Positions 32,835 through 46,649 are shown, counted from the first letter of the stretch. The stretch: 64,000 nt of DNA from Anoplolepis gracilipes (GCF_047496725.1 NC_132986.1:3752501-3816500), one strand, 5' to 3'. Numbers and translations: made by a program. Notes: generated by a model from the letters alone, not told the origin.

Positions 32835-32943
32835 CTGCATGCCGGTGAAGTGACAGCGTCGTGGAACGGGTCAGGAGCCGAGGACTCCGCCGTATGGTTT
32901 CCCGGTGGAGGGTATGTGAAATATCCGACGGATGCTGGGTTCT
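32835..32943. other. Short GC-rich junction between beta 3 and alpha B
   Basis: About 110 bp, GC-rich (CCGGTGGAGGGTATG repeated in variant form), found nowhere else in the window. It links the beta terminus to the start of alpha homology; the alpha terminal tip is missing here. Confidence 0.5.
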
Positions 32944-33349
32944 GACTATCCGGTGGAGAGGCGGCTGTTCGGACCGTTAGGTAAGAGCCGTCTTGGTATA
33001 GCGACCGAATGAGGCGCTTCAGTTGATGAGCGCGCCCTGATCGACGTGACCGACCCATGACGCAGCTAAGGAAGTAAGCGAAATTATAATCAAAGCCATG
33101 GTTGAATACACGGGGGAATATAGACAGGGGTTAGGGATAGTAAAGCGAGTGATGAAAAAGGGAAAAGAAAAAAAAACATACACACAGAACCAAAGGGGTC
33201 GGTTATGATAGGTGATAAGGGGCTCGTACACGCGCTAATGTAAATTGCTAAACGAGTTAACTTGACTTTATCTGACGGGTTGTTGGGACAGGGTGACCCT
33301 TAATGAATTTGCTTTAATTTAATATTTATTTTATATTTCAGACCAAGAA

Positions 33350-33680
33350 GAGCGATCGGAGGAATTGTGAGAGAAGCCCTGAGAGAGGCGCGGTTCGTGG
33401 ACTGAGAGGAGGCAGATCGCCCTGAGAGAGGCGCGCTGCACGCTAGGAGGCAGAATGCCCTGAAAGAGGCGCTCCTCGGAGATGAGAGTCGTTCGCCCTG
33501 AGAGAGGCGTGCGACGTAGATAAAGGTAGTCCGGCCCTGAAGGAGGCGCACTACGAGGGATGAAGGCAGAACAGCCCTGAAAGAGGCGCACTGCTAGAAG
33601 GGACGTAGAGTCGCCTTGAAAGAGGCGCATTACGTAGGAAGGATGTAGATCGCCCTGGAAGAGGCGCACTACGGTGTAGG
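33350..33680 (+). repeat. GCCCTGAGAGAGGCGC tandem array of alpha B
   Basis: Same degenerate array as in alpha A but with about two more units, so unit number varies between copies. Confidence 0.8.
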
Positions 33681-35017
33681 TAAGGATGGTTATCGCTCTC
33701 TGTCTGATGACACTCCCTATGAAGACGTCCGAATAAAATATTAATCTCTTCAATTATAAGTTACAGATATCTGAGGCTCTGGGTATGTCAAGGCGGACGT
33801 CGCGGACCTTGCCACTGGTGAGCGGATAAGGAAAAAGAAAAGAAAAAAAATAAAAGAAGAAGCTATAAGGAATACAAGAACGCCCTGGAAGAGGCGCGCA
33901 CTGACGCAGGATAACCGGAACGCCCTGGGAGAGGCGCGCGTCGCCGCAGGATGAAAAAGAGAGCCCGACGTAGGCGTGAAGGAATAATGACCTCGTCAGA
34001 TAAGTAGCACTAATTTGCCCGATAATTTCAGTATTAAAATTAGAATAGAAAGCTTGTCTCTATATTTACAGGTGTGGACACGAGAGATTAACGGCGAGAA
34101 GAATTGACACCGAGAAGATGACCGACGCCCGGAATGGACAGGGGCCGCGAACTGACACAGGTATGTATATTTCGAGTAATTTACACGTAAACAATATGAT
34201 TAATGATCACACGAATATATCTTAATAATAACGACAACGTACTCACTTCACTAAATTATTATGTGTTACAGGAACCACTGGGGAACACACTGTCACGCAG
34301 GTGTATACGAGAATGTGGATCTACAATAATATTAAGATTACAACATCAGTTAATAGAACCTTCCTTTGACTATAATTTCACGCGAGGACAGGTTTCGGAC
34401 GCTTAAACGATATTAGATAGGCGGCATTAATAATAATCTGATTGTCTGGAGAAGAGAAGATATAACACTTATATTGTTGATAGAGGTAATTTACTGTGAA
34501 TGAAAATTAAGATAAAATGTCTTTGAAAGTGATAGATAGAATTCGATATGTATTGTGAACGCCGTGAAAATCGAAAAAGAGAAAGGAAATATAATAGTGA
34601 CAGTGGAAACAATTAATCAAGAATAAATTTATACGACAGTAAACGCAAGAACTGAAAGCTAATTAATAGTATTCGCGATATGCTAGTCTCGAAGTCTCTC
34701 TGAGTTAATGATTTTGTGTGAATAATACCGACTAATGAACTAGAAACACTGATTCGAAGATATAATATTAATTACACTGTGTGAAAATTTGCAAGAGCGT
34801 ATGTATGATCGAATGCTATAAAGATAACTGATTATTAAATCGTATGAATGACTGTCTGTACGTACAATGAATTTACTGTATGAATCGAATATGAATATTG
34901 GGTAAACTGTCTAATTGATCGAATATCGACTGCTGATCGAATACTGACTATGCCGAATGAACTGTATGAATTAACTGTCGAAGCGTAAACTGAATGATCT
35001 GAACTGTCTGGGCGAAA

Positions 35018-35060
35018 ACTGAATACTCAATGTTGAGCGCACGGTGCTCCCGTTTATATA
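35018..35060 (-). promoter_or_regulatory. TATA-Inr core promoter of alpha copy B
   Basis: TATATAAAC (35052-35060, minus strand) with initiator TCAGT at 35018-35022, the same spacing as in copies A and C. Confidence 0.6.
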
Positions 35061-36511
35061 CCCGTGGTCGCTGAGGGCTCCCACCTTCTGAATTGTAGCG
35101 CGCGCAACGTGGTCCGATCCTGATCACGCTTGATTGTCATGGGTAACACGCGCCGGGCAATAGTAAGCGGTCACGGTGTTTGTCCGAAATTTTCACGTGA
35201 TCCGGCGGTTCCTGAATGTTCTAGAAGCTTCGGGACTAGCATTATAATATAATATTTATATCGTTATTTCTAGATATATCGCAATTATTACTAGCGTTAC
35301 GATAACTTATCTGATTAATTACTTATCGCCGCATTTTATTATAGCGTTGTACTTAAATAATTGTAGAGATATGAGAGCATTTCGCTGATTAACTTATTAA
35401 TTAACAATTATCTATGATGTCGCATAATGTTATTCGTGGATTACAAGGTCTAAATTAGTCCACAGACGTTAAACTCGCTATTATATAATTATATGTATGT
35501 ATATCATTATAACTAGTAGTAAAAGTTTATATATATATAAGTAATAATGGTATAAATGCACATGTAATATGCCGTGATATATTTACAATGAATGGATGAG
35601 GAGTGTGTAAGTGTGTATAAATGCATAAATTTATGACAAGTTTATATTGTGAGAGATTGAGTGTGTAATTTAAATAATGCGTATGTAATATATATGAATT
35701 AGCTATAAGATCCGAAACTATTGTGTTACCATGTATATGATACATTGATTATGCGTATGTTAATATATGAGTATGCCTGTAATAAGTTTATAATAGGTTT
35801 ATTGAGAATGCGTCGTTTGTGCGTACTATTGCGTCACCGTGTATATAAATTATTTATAGGATGTGTGTATTTGCGTGTTACTGGGTGGATAACATGTCTA
35901 TAATAGTCAAGATACTGATTAAATATTGTGTAGATGATAAGTTTATAACGCGCGTATTTTTGTATTACCGGGTATATTAGGTGACTTATGTTATATAATT
36001 TTATGTTGTGTTTATTACGGAGCGTGTATCTGTGTAATTATTTCTGGGTGTTCATTATGCGTTTATACTTGATTTATGTAATGTATGATGTGTGTATTAT
36101 TGTACTACCGTGTATATAGGTATGATCATTTTGTTAATTATCCATATGTATATTGTAATTATTATTCATATCCAATAAAATAAAAAAGGGGTTTTAAGAA
36201 TATTATCGTGTTCAAGTTATTTCGGACACCTTGTATAAGTAAGAGATAATTAATTAATTGTATATATTTGTGTGTGATTGTCTAACTTTCGTTATCTTCC
36301 AGAGCTTTATTCGTTTTAAATTCTTTATGGGATATGTATATTATTTTCACTATAATATGTATATATATATATATATGTATCATGAGTGGTCCATTTTAAT
36401 TAATAATGATTTTAATTGATCACTTAAATGTTGTCTGAGCCTCGAGGCCCAGGTCATTATAATTTGCCTTTAAAATATCTGTGGATTATGATTTCTGCAG
36501 CGAGTCGCATA

Positions 36512-36548
<37 letters not shown>

Positions 36549-38283
36549 GTGTATGCCCCGAGTTATCTTCATGGTTGATATATGAAATAATTATAAATGA
36601 TAGCTGAACGGATTTTTATTAGCAAACCAAATTGGATTCATGATAAGGAATTATTATGCAGATGATGGGTTTGATCAAATCTTTTATTGTTGTTAAAATT
36701 TGAATTTACTGAAATCACTGCGCTGCGGTGGAGTATGAGTAAAATTGACAAGTTATTATATTTGGGTGACAAAATCATTAGATATGTATGTTATTGTGGT
36801 ATTAATTTGGCTTTGGGATATAAAACTGCATTTAATAGTGAAGGCATAATTATATATTGGAGGTGCGGATTAAAATAAATGAATTATTAAAATCGAAAGT
36901 ATGAGGTGTTTCTGTAGTAAAATGGGTCTATAACAACGTACGCTTAACTTTTTATTACGGGGCTTTAGCCCTATAAGTTGCTACTTTTTTTGGTTCTTTA
37001 TGAGTCGAGGCGCCAGGAAATAATTAATTAAGAACCCTGGGCGGGTTTTTTATGTGATGTTTAAACCATTAAAAATTGGGTACTTTTCGATGTTGCGACA
37101 ACTTTTGATATATTGAGAAAAGTGATTTAGACTGTGCATAGAAAGTTGCAATTGCGCATACGACTTACTTGGCTTGCTCAGTTTTAATAATTAATGAAAG
37201 TTCATATATAGGGTGTCCCAAAAGTACCGATCGGAGTGTATCATATGAAGCTTATGGAATTTAACCAAATGAATCAGTCGGTTGTTAAACACTATTTTAT
37301 ACTAATGTTTGGATAATATGACAATGTTAGTTTATATACCGGATGTCAATTTATTAAGGTAAACATCTGTAAGGAGTTGTATTTCCGCTTATTTGCAGTT
37401 ATGATCTCTTTCTATGCGTCATTTTAGCTTGTTATATAGATTTTCTTTATATTTTTGTTATACCGGGTGGTGGTTAATTCTCGATGCGTGTGTCTATGGT
37501 GATGTGTACGTGTATGTTTGTGTTTAGTAAGAGTGATGACGGCGAGGTGGAGTGAACATTGACTTATATTATCGCTATTACTTAATTTATGCTATTCTAT
37601 TGACGCGTACTTAATATTATGTTTCCTTTTTATTTTTCAGGTACTGCAACTAGAGTGACAAAACTAAATGGGTAATTATAATGAAATTAAGATGTTCGAC
37701 TGATTTAGTAGGCCGTTTCTCTTCCTTTTTTCATGTGCTGAGGATACGGACTAGAAGGTGATATACCGGGTGGCCGGAAAATAGGTAAGAATTTTCATTG
37801 GACAACTAATTAATTATTTTCCTTTATTTTTAGGTAGGTGATAGGAGAGAACCAGTGATGGGGATGAAAGAAGAAAAAGAAACAAAAAAAAAATGTTCTA
37901 GCCGGAAACATAATGAAAAGGTATTTATCGGCTTAATCTATTTTTGCTAATAAGTATATGTATATATATATATATATAAAAAGAAGAAGAAAAAAAAGAT
38001 TTTTATAGGCGCTTAACGCTTACTATTGTCTACTTAACAGATGGCGTATGGCGTCAACGGACGGCGACTGGTGTCAAGCGGAGGCGCTGGACGTGACACG
38101 ATTAATAATGCGTTCTCTGCTATGGCACTACGATAAATAATTTAATAAAACAAAAATAGAAAAGAAATAAAAAGTTGAAAAACGCGGTCTTCTAGTAATA
38201 CATCAATAAACAAAGAATAAATAAAAAGAAAAGAGAAACGGCATTGTTCGTATGAATCAGACAGATATAAAGACCGATATATA

Positions 38284-38752
38284 CAGGGTGTCCCAGAACA
38301 ACCTTCCGTCCGTAAAATGACGTATTTCTGACACAATTCTAAGACAATTTTTCCTTTACCAAAATTTGATTTGAACCATAGTTTTTGAGTTATAAGCAAA
38401 AATAATTAGCAAATCGCACGTCGAGTATAGAAGGCAGGCAGAAGCGGCGCGGCGCACAGCGAGCGCGAGCGCAGCTGACCGTTCGACGAGTGATTACCGC
38501 GGTATGAGTCGCTAACTATTTTATCTTATAACATAAAATTATACTTTAAATAAAATTTTGGTAAAGAAGAAAATGTCTTATAATTACGTCAGGAATAAGT
38601 GTTTCTTAAAATAACGTTACTTTAATGACCAAAAGTTGTTCCGAATCGCCGGCCGTTAGACGCTGCGATCAGCTGATTGCTACACGCGATATGTGTATGT
38701 CTGAGTGTGTGCGTAAAAGGAAGGAACAGAGTGAGTGAAAGAAAGAAAATAA
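38284..38752. repeat. MITE M1, left arm only
   Basis: Begins CAGGGTGTCCCAGAAC after TA and follows the left arm of the full M1 copy to its central GA tract, then stops at the beta-related fragment. The right arm is absent. Confidence 0.8.
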
Positions 38753-38771
38753 AGATGCCAAAACTTCATAT

Positions 38772-39065
38772 TTGGACACCCCTAACAACAACCCCCGAAC
38801 AAGATTTTCATCTCCTTTTCCATAAATTATAGTAAAAAATAAGCTTATTTGTTTATAAACAAATAATTAATTAACATATAAAATAATAATTTTAATATAT
38901 AATTATATAGCTGAGTAATTATTAAAATACTCCTTATGCATAAAACCTACAAACAATCCATTTATTAATTAACAATAATTTATAAACAATACCTTATTTT
39001 TTTCATCTAAAATTCAATCAAGTCATTATAACTAAATTCTTTTATAATTACAAAAAATTATTTTC
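38772..39065 (+). repeat. Beta-associated fragment, copy 4
   Basis: Reverse complement of about 24870-25180 (shared TTTGGACACCCCTAACAACA and TTAATTAACAATAATTTATA). It lies upstream of the Gypsy pol in the same direction as beta copy 3, so it may be the remnant of that element's 5' LTR region. Homology stops near 39065. Confidence 0.6.
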
Positions 39066-39255
39066 ATCAACAAATCATACAATAACACAAAAAACAAGAT
39101 ACACGCTGAAAATAACAAAGAAACAAATTCATCATTTAACAAACAAAATACGCAACAAAAGCAAAACACACCTACCCTTTCATCTCCTCTTCGTAATACG
39201 CTAACACAAAACATTAATTTCGATCAGCATCCCTACGGGCAGGAGCACTGCCAAG

Positions 39256-39759
39256 GTGCGACGTCGACCTAGGTCGACATCCCAATACTCTCTCGATTAT
39301 CCCTCATTTCCTACAAAAAACGTAACATTCCAAGCTATAATTATTTTTACGCACACATCTTTTGATTCCACTACTATTATTACAAATCACTCTCACATTA
39401 CTTACATAGAAAGGGGATCCTTATCTCCGCCGGCGAACGACGATTCCGCTCTCGCGTCGGTGCGAACCCCTTCCTCTGTTCTCGGCCCAGGCGGTCGATC
39501 TTCTATAATTGCTCTCCCTTACTCTCCTCTAAACCCCGCAGATGCGGATGACTTACCTCCTTCGTGCGTAGTTACAAATAAGCAACCTAAGATAAATAAT
39601 CATACACATCATTACATACCCACCAATCAGCGTGCACCAAATCATACGAAATACAGCGATCTACACAAAGTGCAAATAGTCAATATGGTAAATGAGAAGA
39701 TACACTGGAACAACTTAAGAAACTCGCCGGAAATACTCACCCAGTGTGAACACAACTAG
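39256..39759 (+). CDS. Gypsy N-terminal ORF preceding pol (partial)
   Basis: 167 residues open. The first two thirds are Ser/Thr/Pro-rich with no domain seen; the end (HNKVQ-like region KVQIVNMVNEKIHWNNL) leads directly into the pol linker (RITQIIRLLRLDHLNDLEK) across a stop at 39757-39759. It is probably a remnant of gag/protease-proximal polyprotein with large deletions. Start codon uncertain. Confidence 0.4.
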   Translation: MRRRPRSTSQYSLDYPSFPTKNVTFQAIIIFTHTSFDSTTIITNHSHITYIERGSLSPPANDDSALASVRTPSSVLGPGGRSSIIALPYSPLNPADADDLPPSCVVTNKQPKINNHTHHYIPTNQRAPNHTKYSDLHKVQIVNMVNEKIHWNNLRNSPEILTQCEHN

Positions 39760-42700
39760 ACGAAAGACTCTACACCGGACAGAATTACTCAAATAATACG
39801 ACTCTTGCGCCTCGATCATCTTAACGACCTGGAAAAAGGAAACATATTCTAACTAATAAAGCGGCCAGTGACAGATTCTACATACCAGGGGAATATCTGG
39901 ACCAAACTTCACTCAGCAATCACTCATAAAATAATCACTTCGGACGAGATACCGATACACACCAAGCAGTATAGATTCCCGCCCATACACCGAGAATAAA
40001 TAAATAAGCAGGTCAACAGTTTCTTCAGAAAAATATAGTGACACCATCCACTTCACCGTACAGTTCCCTTGTCTGGATCGTTCCGAAGAAACCGGATTCA
40101 GCTGGAAACAAGAGATGGCGAATGGTCATCGATTACAGGAGGTTCAACAAAAAAAACGCTAGGAGATGCCTACCCTCTGCCAAATATCAGCGATATCCTC
40201 GACCAGTTGGGCAGTGCAAAATATTTCTCCGTCCTCGACCTCGCCAGCGGGTTTTATCAAATCCCAATGGATCCCAAGAATGCGCACAAGACCGCCTTCT
40301 CTACATCACATGGCCACTACCAATTCTCCAAGATGCCATTCGGGCTCAAAAACGCACCGGCCACTTTCCTACGATTGATGGACCAAATATTGACCGGATT
40401 GCAAGGTATAGAACTCTTGGTGTACATGGACGACATAGTGATATACGCAAGCTCATTACGGAACCTTGATATTAAAATGGATAAACTAATGAAACGTCTA
40501 AAAGCCGCCAATTTCACCTTACCAACCAGATAAATGTGAGTTTCTGCGACATGAAGTCGTCTACCTCGGGCACGTAATTACAGACACTGGTGTACGCCCA
40601 GATCTTCATAAGGTCTCAGCTGTTAAAAACTTTCCAGTTCCAAGGAGTCTGAAAAACATATGGCAATTTCTAGGGTTATCAGGCTACTACCGCCGCTTCA
40701 TCCCTGACTATTCGGGAATAGCCAAGCCAATGTCGGACCTCTTAAAGAAAAATTGCACCTTCTCATGGAACGAAAATACACATGCTTTCGAAACTCTTCG
40801 AAAACGACTCTGCGAAGAACCAGTACTGCAATTCTCGGATTTCACGCGAGAATTTCTGCTCACTACGGACGCATCCGACTACGCTATCGCTGGAGTCCTA
40901 AGCCAAGGAACAATCGGCCAAGACTTGCCAATCGCGTACACGTCTAGAGTACTCAATTCAGCCGAAAGGAACTACTCGATGACAGAAAAAGAGCTGCTAG
41001 CCATAATTTATTGTGTCGGACACTTCAGACCTTACCTCTACGGGCGCAAGTTCACGCTCGTGACGGATCACCAACCGCTCGCCTGGTTAAACCGAGTGAA
41101 GGACCCAATCTCTCGCCTTATGCGATGGCGCCTGAAACTCGAAGAATACGAATACACAGTCGCATACAAAGCAGGTGTCACCAACAAAAATGCCGATGCT
41201 CTATCCAGGAATCCTATAACCGCTACTAGTTCCATCTTTTTAATCGAAAAGAAACGCATACATCTCCCTCAAAAAGTACGAGACCTAATTACAAGCACGG
41301 ACGATGACAGTTCTGATGATGAAAGGTGTCGGAAAATACCTACCAGAAGGCCTACAGTCGAGAGTGAAATAACCACTTCACGGCCCTATATTGTAGCCTC
41401 CGATTCTTCTGAGGAAATATTCGACAGTAAACCTCCATCATCCGGTCTACCTCCACCCACATTTTCCCATCCTTCATCTTCTCCACATCTTACGAATTAC
41501 CCGCAAACACCACTATTAACTACGAAAAGAGTCTTGGACCCCTTTGACGAACAGACGGACAATGAACATGACGATAACGCAGCGCAATTTCAGTCACGAG
41601 AAAAAACAATCACACTTACCTTCGATACCTTCAGAATCTCCACCCGATCCCGCCGCAGAACCGTCGGACGAAACCACTGGAGACGACAACAGCGATAAGG
41701 AACCCGACACCTTGGAAATTCTTCCTAAAGAGGAAACCCTGCAAATGAGACCAGAATTAATAACCACCCATAGCACAAGATGCCGTATTAAGGAACGCAA
41801 TATACCATTACTGAATTGCAACGATAACATAATCATACTGGTCACCGTTGATAAACACCCCTTCGATAAGGGAGCTCTGGAATTAATGCAAGATGGATAC
41901 CTACCTCCGCTAGACGACTTAATGCTCGGAAGAGCGCGAGTCTATCCATCCATAGACGTGGGACGTCACATCATAATACTACCTGCAAAAGAAAAAAGAA
42001 CTACATTATTGGACGAAGAAATCTTAAAGGAATGTTTCAGATCAACCCTCGACGTGATGACGGATTTACAACTACACACTGTTAGCATACGAGAGACATC
42101 CAGCCTTGACACGATACCATGGGACCGAGTTTTACAGGCACTGCAAGCGATACTCTCCGAAAGGCCCGTCACCATCAGCGTAAGTCATGGACCAACCGTC
42201 ACTCCTCCGGTAGAGGACCATACAGCGATAATCCGTGAAAATCACGAATATACCGTCGGTGGACATAAGGGCATCACGAAGACGTACCAGCGAATTAAAC
42301 AAAAGTTTTCATGGAACAAAATGAAAAGCGATATAATAAACTATATCAGGAATTGCCGAACATGTCAATCTATGAAACTAGTTAGAAGAAAGACTCGACA
42401 ATCAATGATATTGACCGACACACCTGGACACGCCTTCGACAAAGTGGCTCATAGTGGGACCACTCAGAACCACTTCTAGCGGCAACTCATACGTCCTAAC
42501 GATGCAAGATCTCCTCACCAAATACTCAGTATACGCACCGCTACCAGACGCTAGAGGCGAAACCATGGCGAACGCCTTTATTCACTACTTTATCTGTCGT
42601 TTTGGATGTCCCCGAAGCATACTCACCGACCAAGGAACGAACTTCACCGGTACTCATAAAAAGCGTAACCAAAAAATTCCGTATCCAACACTTCCGAACG

Positions 42701-43253
42701 ACTGCTCACCACCCACAATCTAATGGGTCACTCGAAAGGTCATACCTCGTTCTAATGGAATACCTGAAGTGCTTCGTCAATAAAGAAGAAGCCTGGGACC
42801 ACCTCATTGAGCGTGCCAGTTTTTCATATAATACCTCGGTACACGAAGGTACCGGGTACACACCTCACGAACTAATCTTCGGACATATCGCCAGAGTTCT
42901 ATCGGGATACAAACCCGAAGAACACCCTGAAACATATAATTCGTATTTAACAAATCTATTCGAAAGCATACAAAAGCACTACAAGAAGTCGCTAGAGCCA
43001 ACCTCATTAGAGCTAAAGAACATTCCAAGACCTACTACGATAAACGCGTAAACCCGACGATTTTTAACGCAAACAATAACGTCTTTCTACTAAACGAGAG
43101 TAAAACAGATAAATTTGGAAAAGAATATCATGGTCCGTACCGCATTATCGAAATCCTCGATCACGAAAACGTGCGAATTCAAATTAATAAATCAACGCGA
43201 ATAGTACACGTCAATAGACTATGGAAAGCCTATTACGGCGAACCACGATGACT
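39760..43253 (+). pseudogene. pol: Ty3/Gypsy pol: RT, RNase H, integrase
   Basis: Pieces in order: pre-RT linker with TKQYRFPPIHRE; RT with SPYSSLVWIVPKKP, FSVLDLASGFYQIPMD, FGLKNAPATF and the catalytic YMDD (near 40425); post-RT GHVITDTGVRPD; RNase H with LLTTDASDYAIAGVLSQG, ERNYSMTEKELLAI and VTDHQPLAWL; spacer 41220-42200; integrase zinc finger (GGHKGITKTYQRI ... CRTCQSMK) and core with LTDQGTNFTG and HHPQSNGSLERS; GPY-like end HGPYRIIEI. At least six frameshifts or stops. The lineage is errantivirus-like. It copies and integrates the element; this copy is dead. Confidence 0.9.
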
Positions 43254-43269
43254 ACTTTTTTTGTTTCAG
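43254..43269 (+). promoter_or_regulatory. Splice acceptor between pol and env
   Basis: CTACTTTTTTTGTTTCAG starts right at the pol stop (43251-43253) and lies about 48 nt upstream of the env ATG. An excellent polypyrimidine-AG, consistent with a spliced env mRNA. Confidence 0.65.
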
Positions 43270-43316
43270 ATTAGAATACTCAGTTACCTTCTCCATTTTC
43301 TGGTTCAGACAGGATC

Positions 43317-44255
43317 ATGCCGTTCTACATTTTTCTCTTAAGCAGAATCAACATAGGGTTTACAATGACTCCACTGATCGTCTTCCTAGTGTATCTGGCA
43401 ACCCAGGACTGTAACGCCCTCGTAGGCTACGACTGGAACACGCCGTGCGAGGACCACAATCTCGCTGCTCGATAACGACGCCTGTCGACTACACGGGAAG
43501 TTTCCAATCACTCGAGACGTGGAGATCCTCGCAACGCCCAGACTCTCCACAGCGGACGTCCTAGGCTGCCGCATAGAGATAAACTACGTGACCAGCCGCA
43601 TGGACCACACCACGAGAGAATCTACAACACCTACCAGCAATAAACGACACATTACTTACCTGTATCTGCCCCGGTATGCATGCGCGTACACGCAGAAAGG
43701 AAACTGCAATTTGGGAACCTGACCCTCAACGGCCTTTCCGCCAACCGTGTGAATAGCCGCACTATTTCGCTGACCGAAGCTGGCAATGCCCACAACCCGC
43801 CACCAGATGATCTGAAAACAAAATGCATCATATACTTGCACAGAACGTTCAAACGGACCATTGTCAAGATCGACACGATGGAAAACAAGATATTCTTACC
43901 TAGTTGTGCTAGCTGCACATACACCAATCTAGAATGCACCGACGAAGAGGGCTTTCATAATTTCTGATCCCCCTTCGTTCATGGAGGATGCACTCAACTA
44001 CGGCATACCGTCCTGTATAGAGGAATTGCCAAAAGACTACAAATCGCAGGACACCTCACAGCATACACCTTGACGGTGGAAAACACCAACCTGTTAGTGT
44101 TTGCTCAAGTGCGCTACGACATCTGCAACGTTACAATAATACAGACCGAAAACCCCCGACTAGTAATACGGGAAATCAACGACTCCTATATGAAGAATCA
44201 ACCATCTGTCAATAAAATGCACCAATCTCATCACAATAAAGTGCAACGATCTCAT
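43317..44255 (+). pseudogene. env: Chuvirus-like env of the Gypsy element, broken and 3'-truncated
   Basis: The N terminus has a hydrophobic signal-like stretch followed by NALVGYDW. A later frame (43519 on) gives DVEILATPRLSTADVLGCRIEI, and the last part gives LLVFAQVRYDICN..IIQTENPRLVI, which matches the ITFALTRTREQPLCGY..LLRTEHPKL landmark of the env at 27132. So both envelopes belong to the same chuvirus-like glycoprotein type. It has a stop at about residue 52 and several shifts. The C-terminal half with the membrane anchor is lost at the junction with the alpha LTR near 44255. Confidence 0.6.
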
Positions 44256-44869
44256 CACATTCTTTTTTTTCTTTTCTTTCTTATATATGAGCCGTTTATT
44301 TTGAAAGTGGCGTAAGTCCATTTATGTTCGAATCGAGATATTGAAGGGTTTGCGTTGGATTAAATTTAAAAATATGGGTAGCAGATAACATAGTAGAATA
44401 ATGTATTTGGGTTTCTAAGAGTGTTAAATTTATCATCCCAATTAGCATAATTAACATTATTTAAGAAATAATATGTTTTTGATGGCTATGAATGGACTTT
44501 TACGCCACTTTCAAAATCAATGAAATGACGTTTTCAATTCTTAAGAAAGCACAAGTCCATAGGAAAAGTAAATTTTCCTTGAAATAAAAATAAATGTATA
44601 CACTTTTATGTTATAAAATCAAAAAAATATTCAACTTATATTCTTTGTTAAATAATTTTTACATTAAAATTAATAATGTTTTATTAATTATTATTCAGTC
44701 TTCTCCAGTTTGTGTATACGGGAGGGATTTAAAATAACTATGTGCAGGTGGTTAGGTTAGGTATATAATGTAATAAATCCATTAAGTCCTTGTATTTTAG
44801 GATTGCGAGTGGTCTCGTTTTTTTGTATAGTAGTACCAACTTGATATTATTAAAGTTTTTCGGTCTTCC

Positions 44870-46649
44870 TCATTGCGGTAGTACATCCAATGTTTTGAAT
44901 GGTGCATCCTCGTTCATTGTCGTCTTGTAGAATAACTTATATGGATCGCTTCTCAAAAATCTTATCCAACATATTTTAAACCAATTTACTCTTTCTCCGT
45001 CAGTATTTTTTAGCCTTTTAAAAGTCGCGTTTTCTAGAGACTTAATTGAAATGAATTCCTCACGTTTCATTTCATTTAGAATGAACTTATTCTTTCGACA
45101 CTTTTTTATGACTTCGTAAAATTCCTGAGGGACAAACAATAAATTGTTTTTTCTTAACGCCATTTCTACAACTCCGAAATCTCTATCATTAGGTAGAAAT
45201 GAATGCCCTGATAGCAGGAACTTATGATCAATGATATCTACATTATTTTTGGTAGATTGAACAATTTTTAACCATGTCTATTTTAACCACAGCTATTTTT
45301 TTAACCACAGCTATTTTCATGTTCCTGTTTTGTCCTAAACACATATCGCTGTAAGCTATAATATGCCTTTCGTTCCTAAGAGTTTTTAGATGCTTCAGGA
45401 TACATGATGCTACTTTCTGTGAACCTCTGGATGCGATGGTTCATCCCAGACATACATGTGAACATTATCATCATGGAAGTAGCGAAAACCCAGATTTAAA
45501 ATGTACAAATTACGCTTGTAATATGCAACTGAAGTAATTAGCTTTGGATAAGGCAGTGCTTTTTGTAAGTCGAAAGAAAAACTGAAATAGTGACCAGAAT
45601 TATGTAATGCCAAATTTTGGTCTTTTTTTAATGATTCTCTTGCCAATTCTGCCTGTCTTAAATGAGCATCGTGTTCGTTTATAAGATTTGTCTTTTCTTT
45701 ATCATTATTCGATGCCTTTAATTTTAATGTTTAAAAGATCACACTTTTGGCAAGTATCTTTCCGCGGCTGATGAAAATGTAAATTGAAGTCTTCTTTAAA
45801 GATTCTCCTATAAGTCCATTCATTAACAGCGTTAGTATTATTTTCTTTACATTTAAGCAGGTATAGGTGAAACATCTTTCTTATGTTTAGATCCGGCTGT
45901 AAGAATTTCCTGTTAGGATAGTGGGATCTAGTGTAATGAGATTCAAATTGAGGAAAGCTTTGAATGTGATTATGAACAGATTGTTTTTCTTCTTCAGAAA
46001 TTTTTCTGGATGATCCACTTTTACGACCCCGCATATCATTTCCTGGATTTTCAGATTTTACAATACGGTTTAATCGTTCCTCACTTATATTAAACGTGTT
46101 CAAGAAAAAATTTTTACAGACTGGGAATTTTCTGTGATCAGTAGATAAAAAATACTTAAAAGTATAGTTTCTTGGCGATTCTTTACCATTTCTTAACCGT
46201 TTTCTTTTGACACTCATGCGCTCAGTAGCCTCAGTAAAGTAATATATTTTGTTTATTAAAATCACCCAAATTCCAAAATCTATCGAAAATCTTTTTCCTT
46301 TCTTCTGCATGAAAGTATTTTATACAACTCTTTGCACAGTGGCAATCTTTGTTTTGGAACACTTTAGCAGGGATAATTTTTTAATTTTGGGTATAATATT
46401 TTTTTCCTACATTCCGTTGGACTTTTCGTAATTTTTGAATATAAGTGTTATCGTTCTTAGTATTTTTGTTGTGGAATCGTCTGCGTCATTAGATTCACTT
46501 TCTGTTGAAGAATATGTTTCTATAATTCTTTTTCTTTTTTGAATATTTCCAAAATTAAAATGAGTAATTTTTAGATCATCTTCACTTTCTGATTCCAAAA
46601 ATCTTTTTTTGGTATTAATTCGTATGGGTATAATTTCTGTACATAACAA
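44870..46649 (-). pseudogene. Sola-like transposase, decayed
   Basis: Minus-strand pieces: an acidic Ser-rich N terminus (46649-46407); a basic start MSVKRKRLRNGKESPRNY; PVCKNFFLNTFNISEERL (near 46110); DMRGRKSGSSRK; FPQFESHYTRSHYPN; PRKDTCQKCDLLNIK (45720) with a zinc-type CxxC; then GHYFSFSFDLQKALPYPK and later fragments to 44870. This order is that of a widespread arthropod transposase I associate with Sola elements. Frames are interrupted by several stops, so it is inactive. Confidence 0.6.

Larger units (their letters stand above)
32944..38098 (-). mobile_element. Long LTR-like repeat alpha, copy B
   Basis: Colinear with copy A (5381-10957) without the MITE, and extends about 0.4 kb further to the intact tip: on the minus strand TGTCACGTCCAGCGCC starts at 38098. 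It keeps the TATA/Inr pair, the antisense splice-site chain (for example donor GAAG|TAAGCG region near 33078 and acceptor ATTTCAG near 33341), and the GCCCTGAGAGAGGCGC array. No polypurine tract adjoins its start. A fragment resembling a CAGGGTGTCCC MITE tip (GGGTGTCCCAAAAGTACCG) is shared by all alpha copies, so that insertion is ancestral. Confidence 0.7.

Noticed and set aside
40166..41259. Short alternative-frame ORFs inside the Gypsy pol
   Set aside because: They overlap the frames that carry the RT and RNase H landmarks and have no features of their own.
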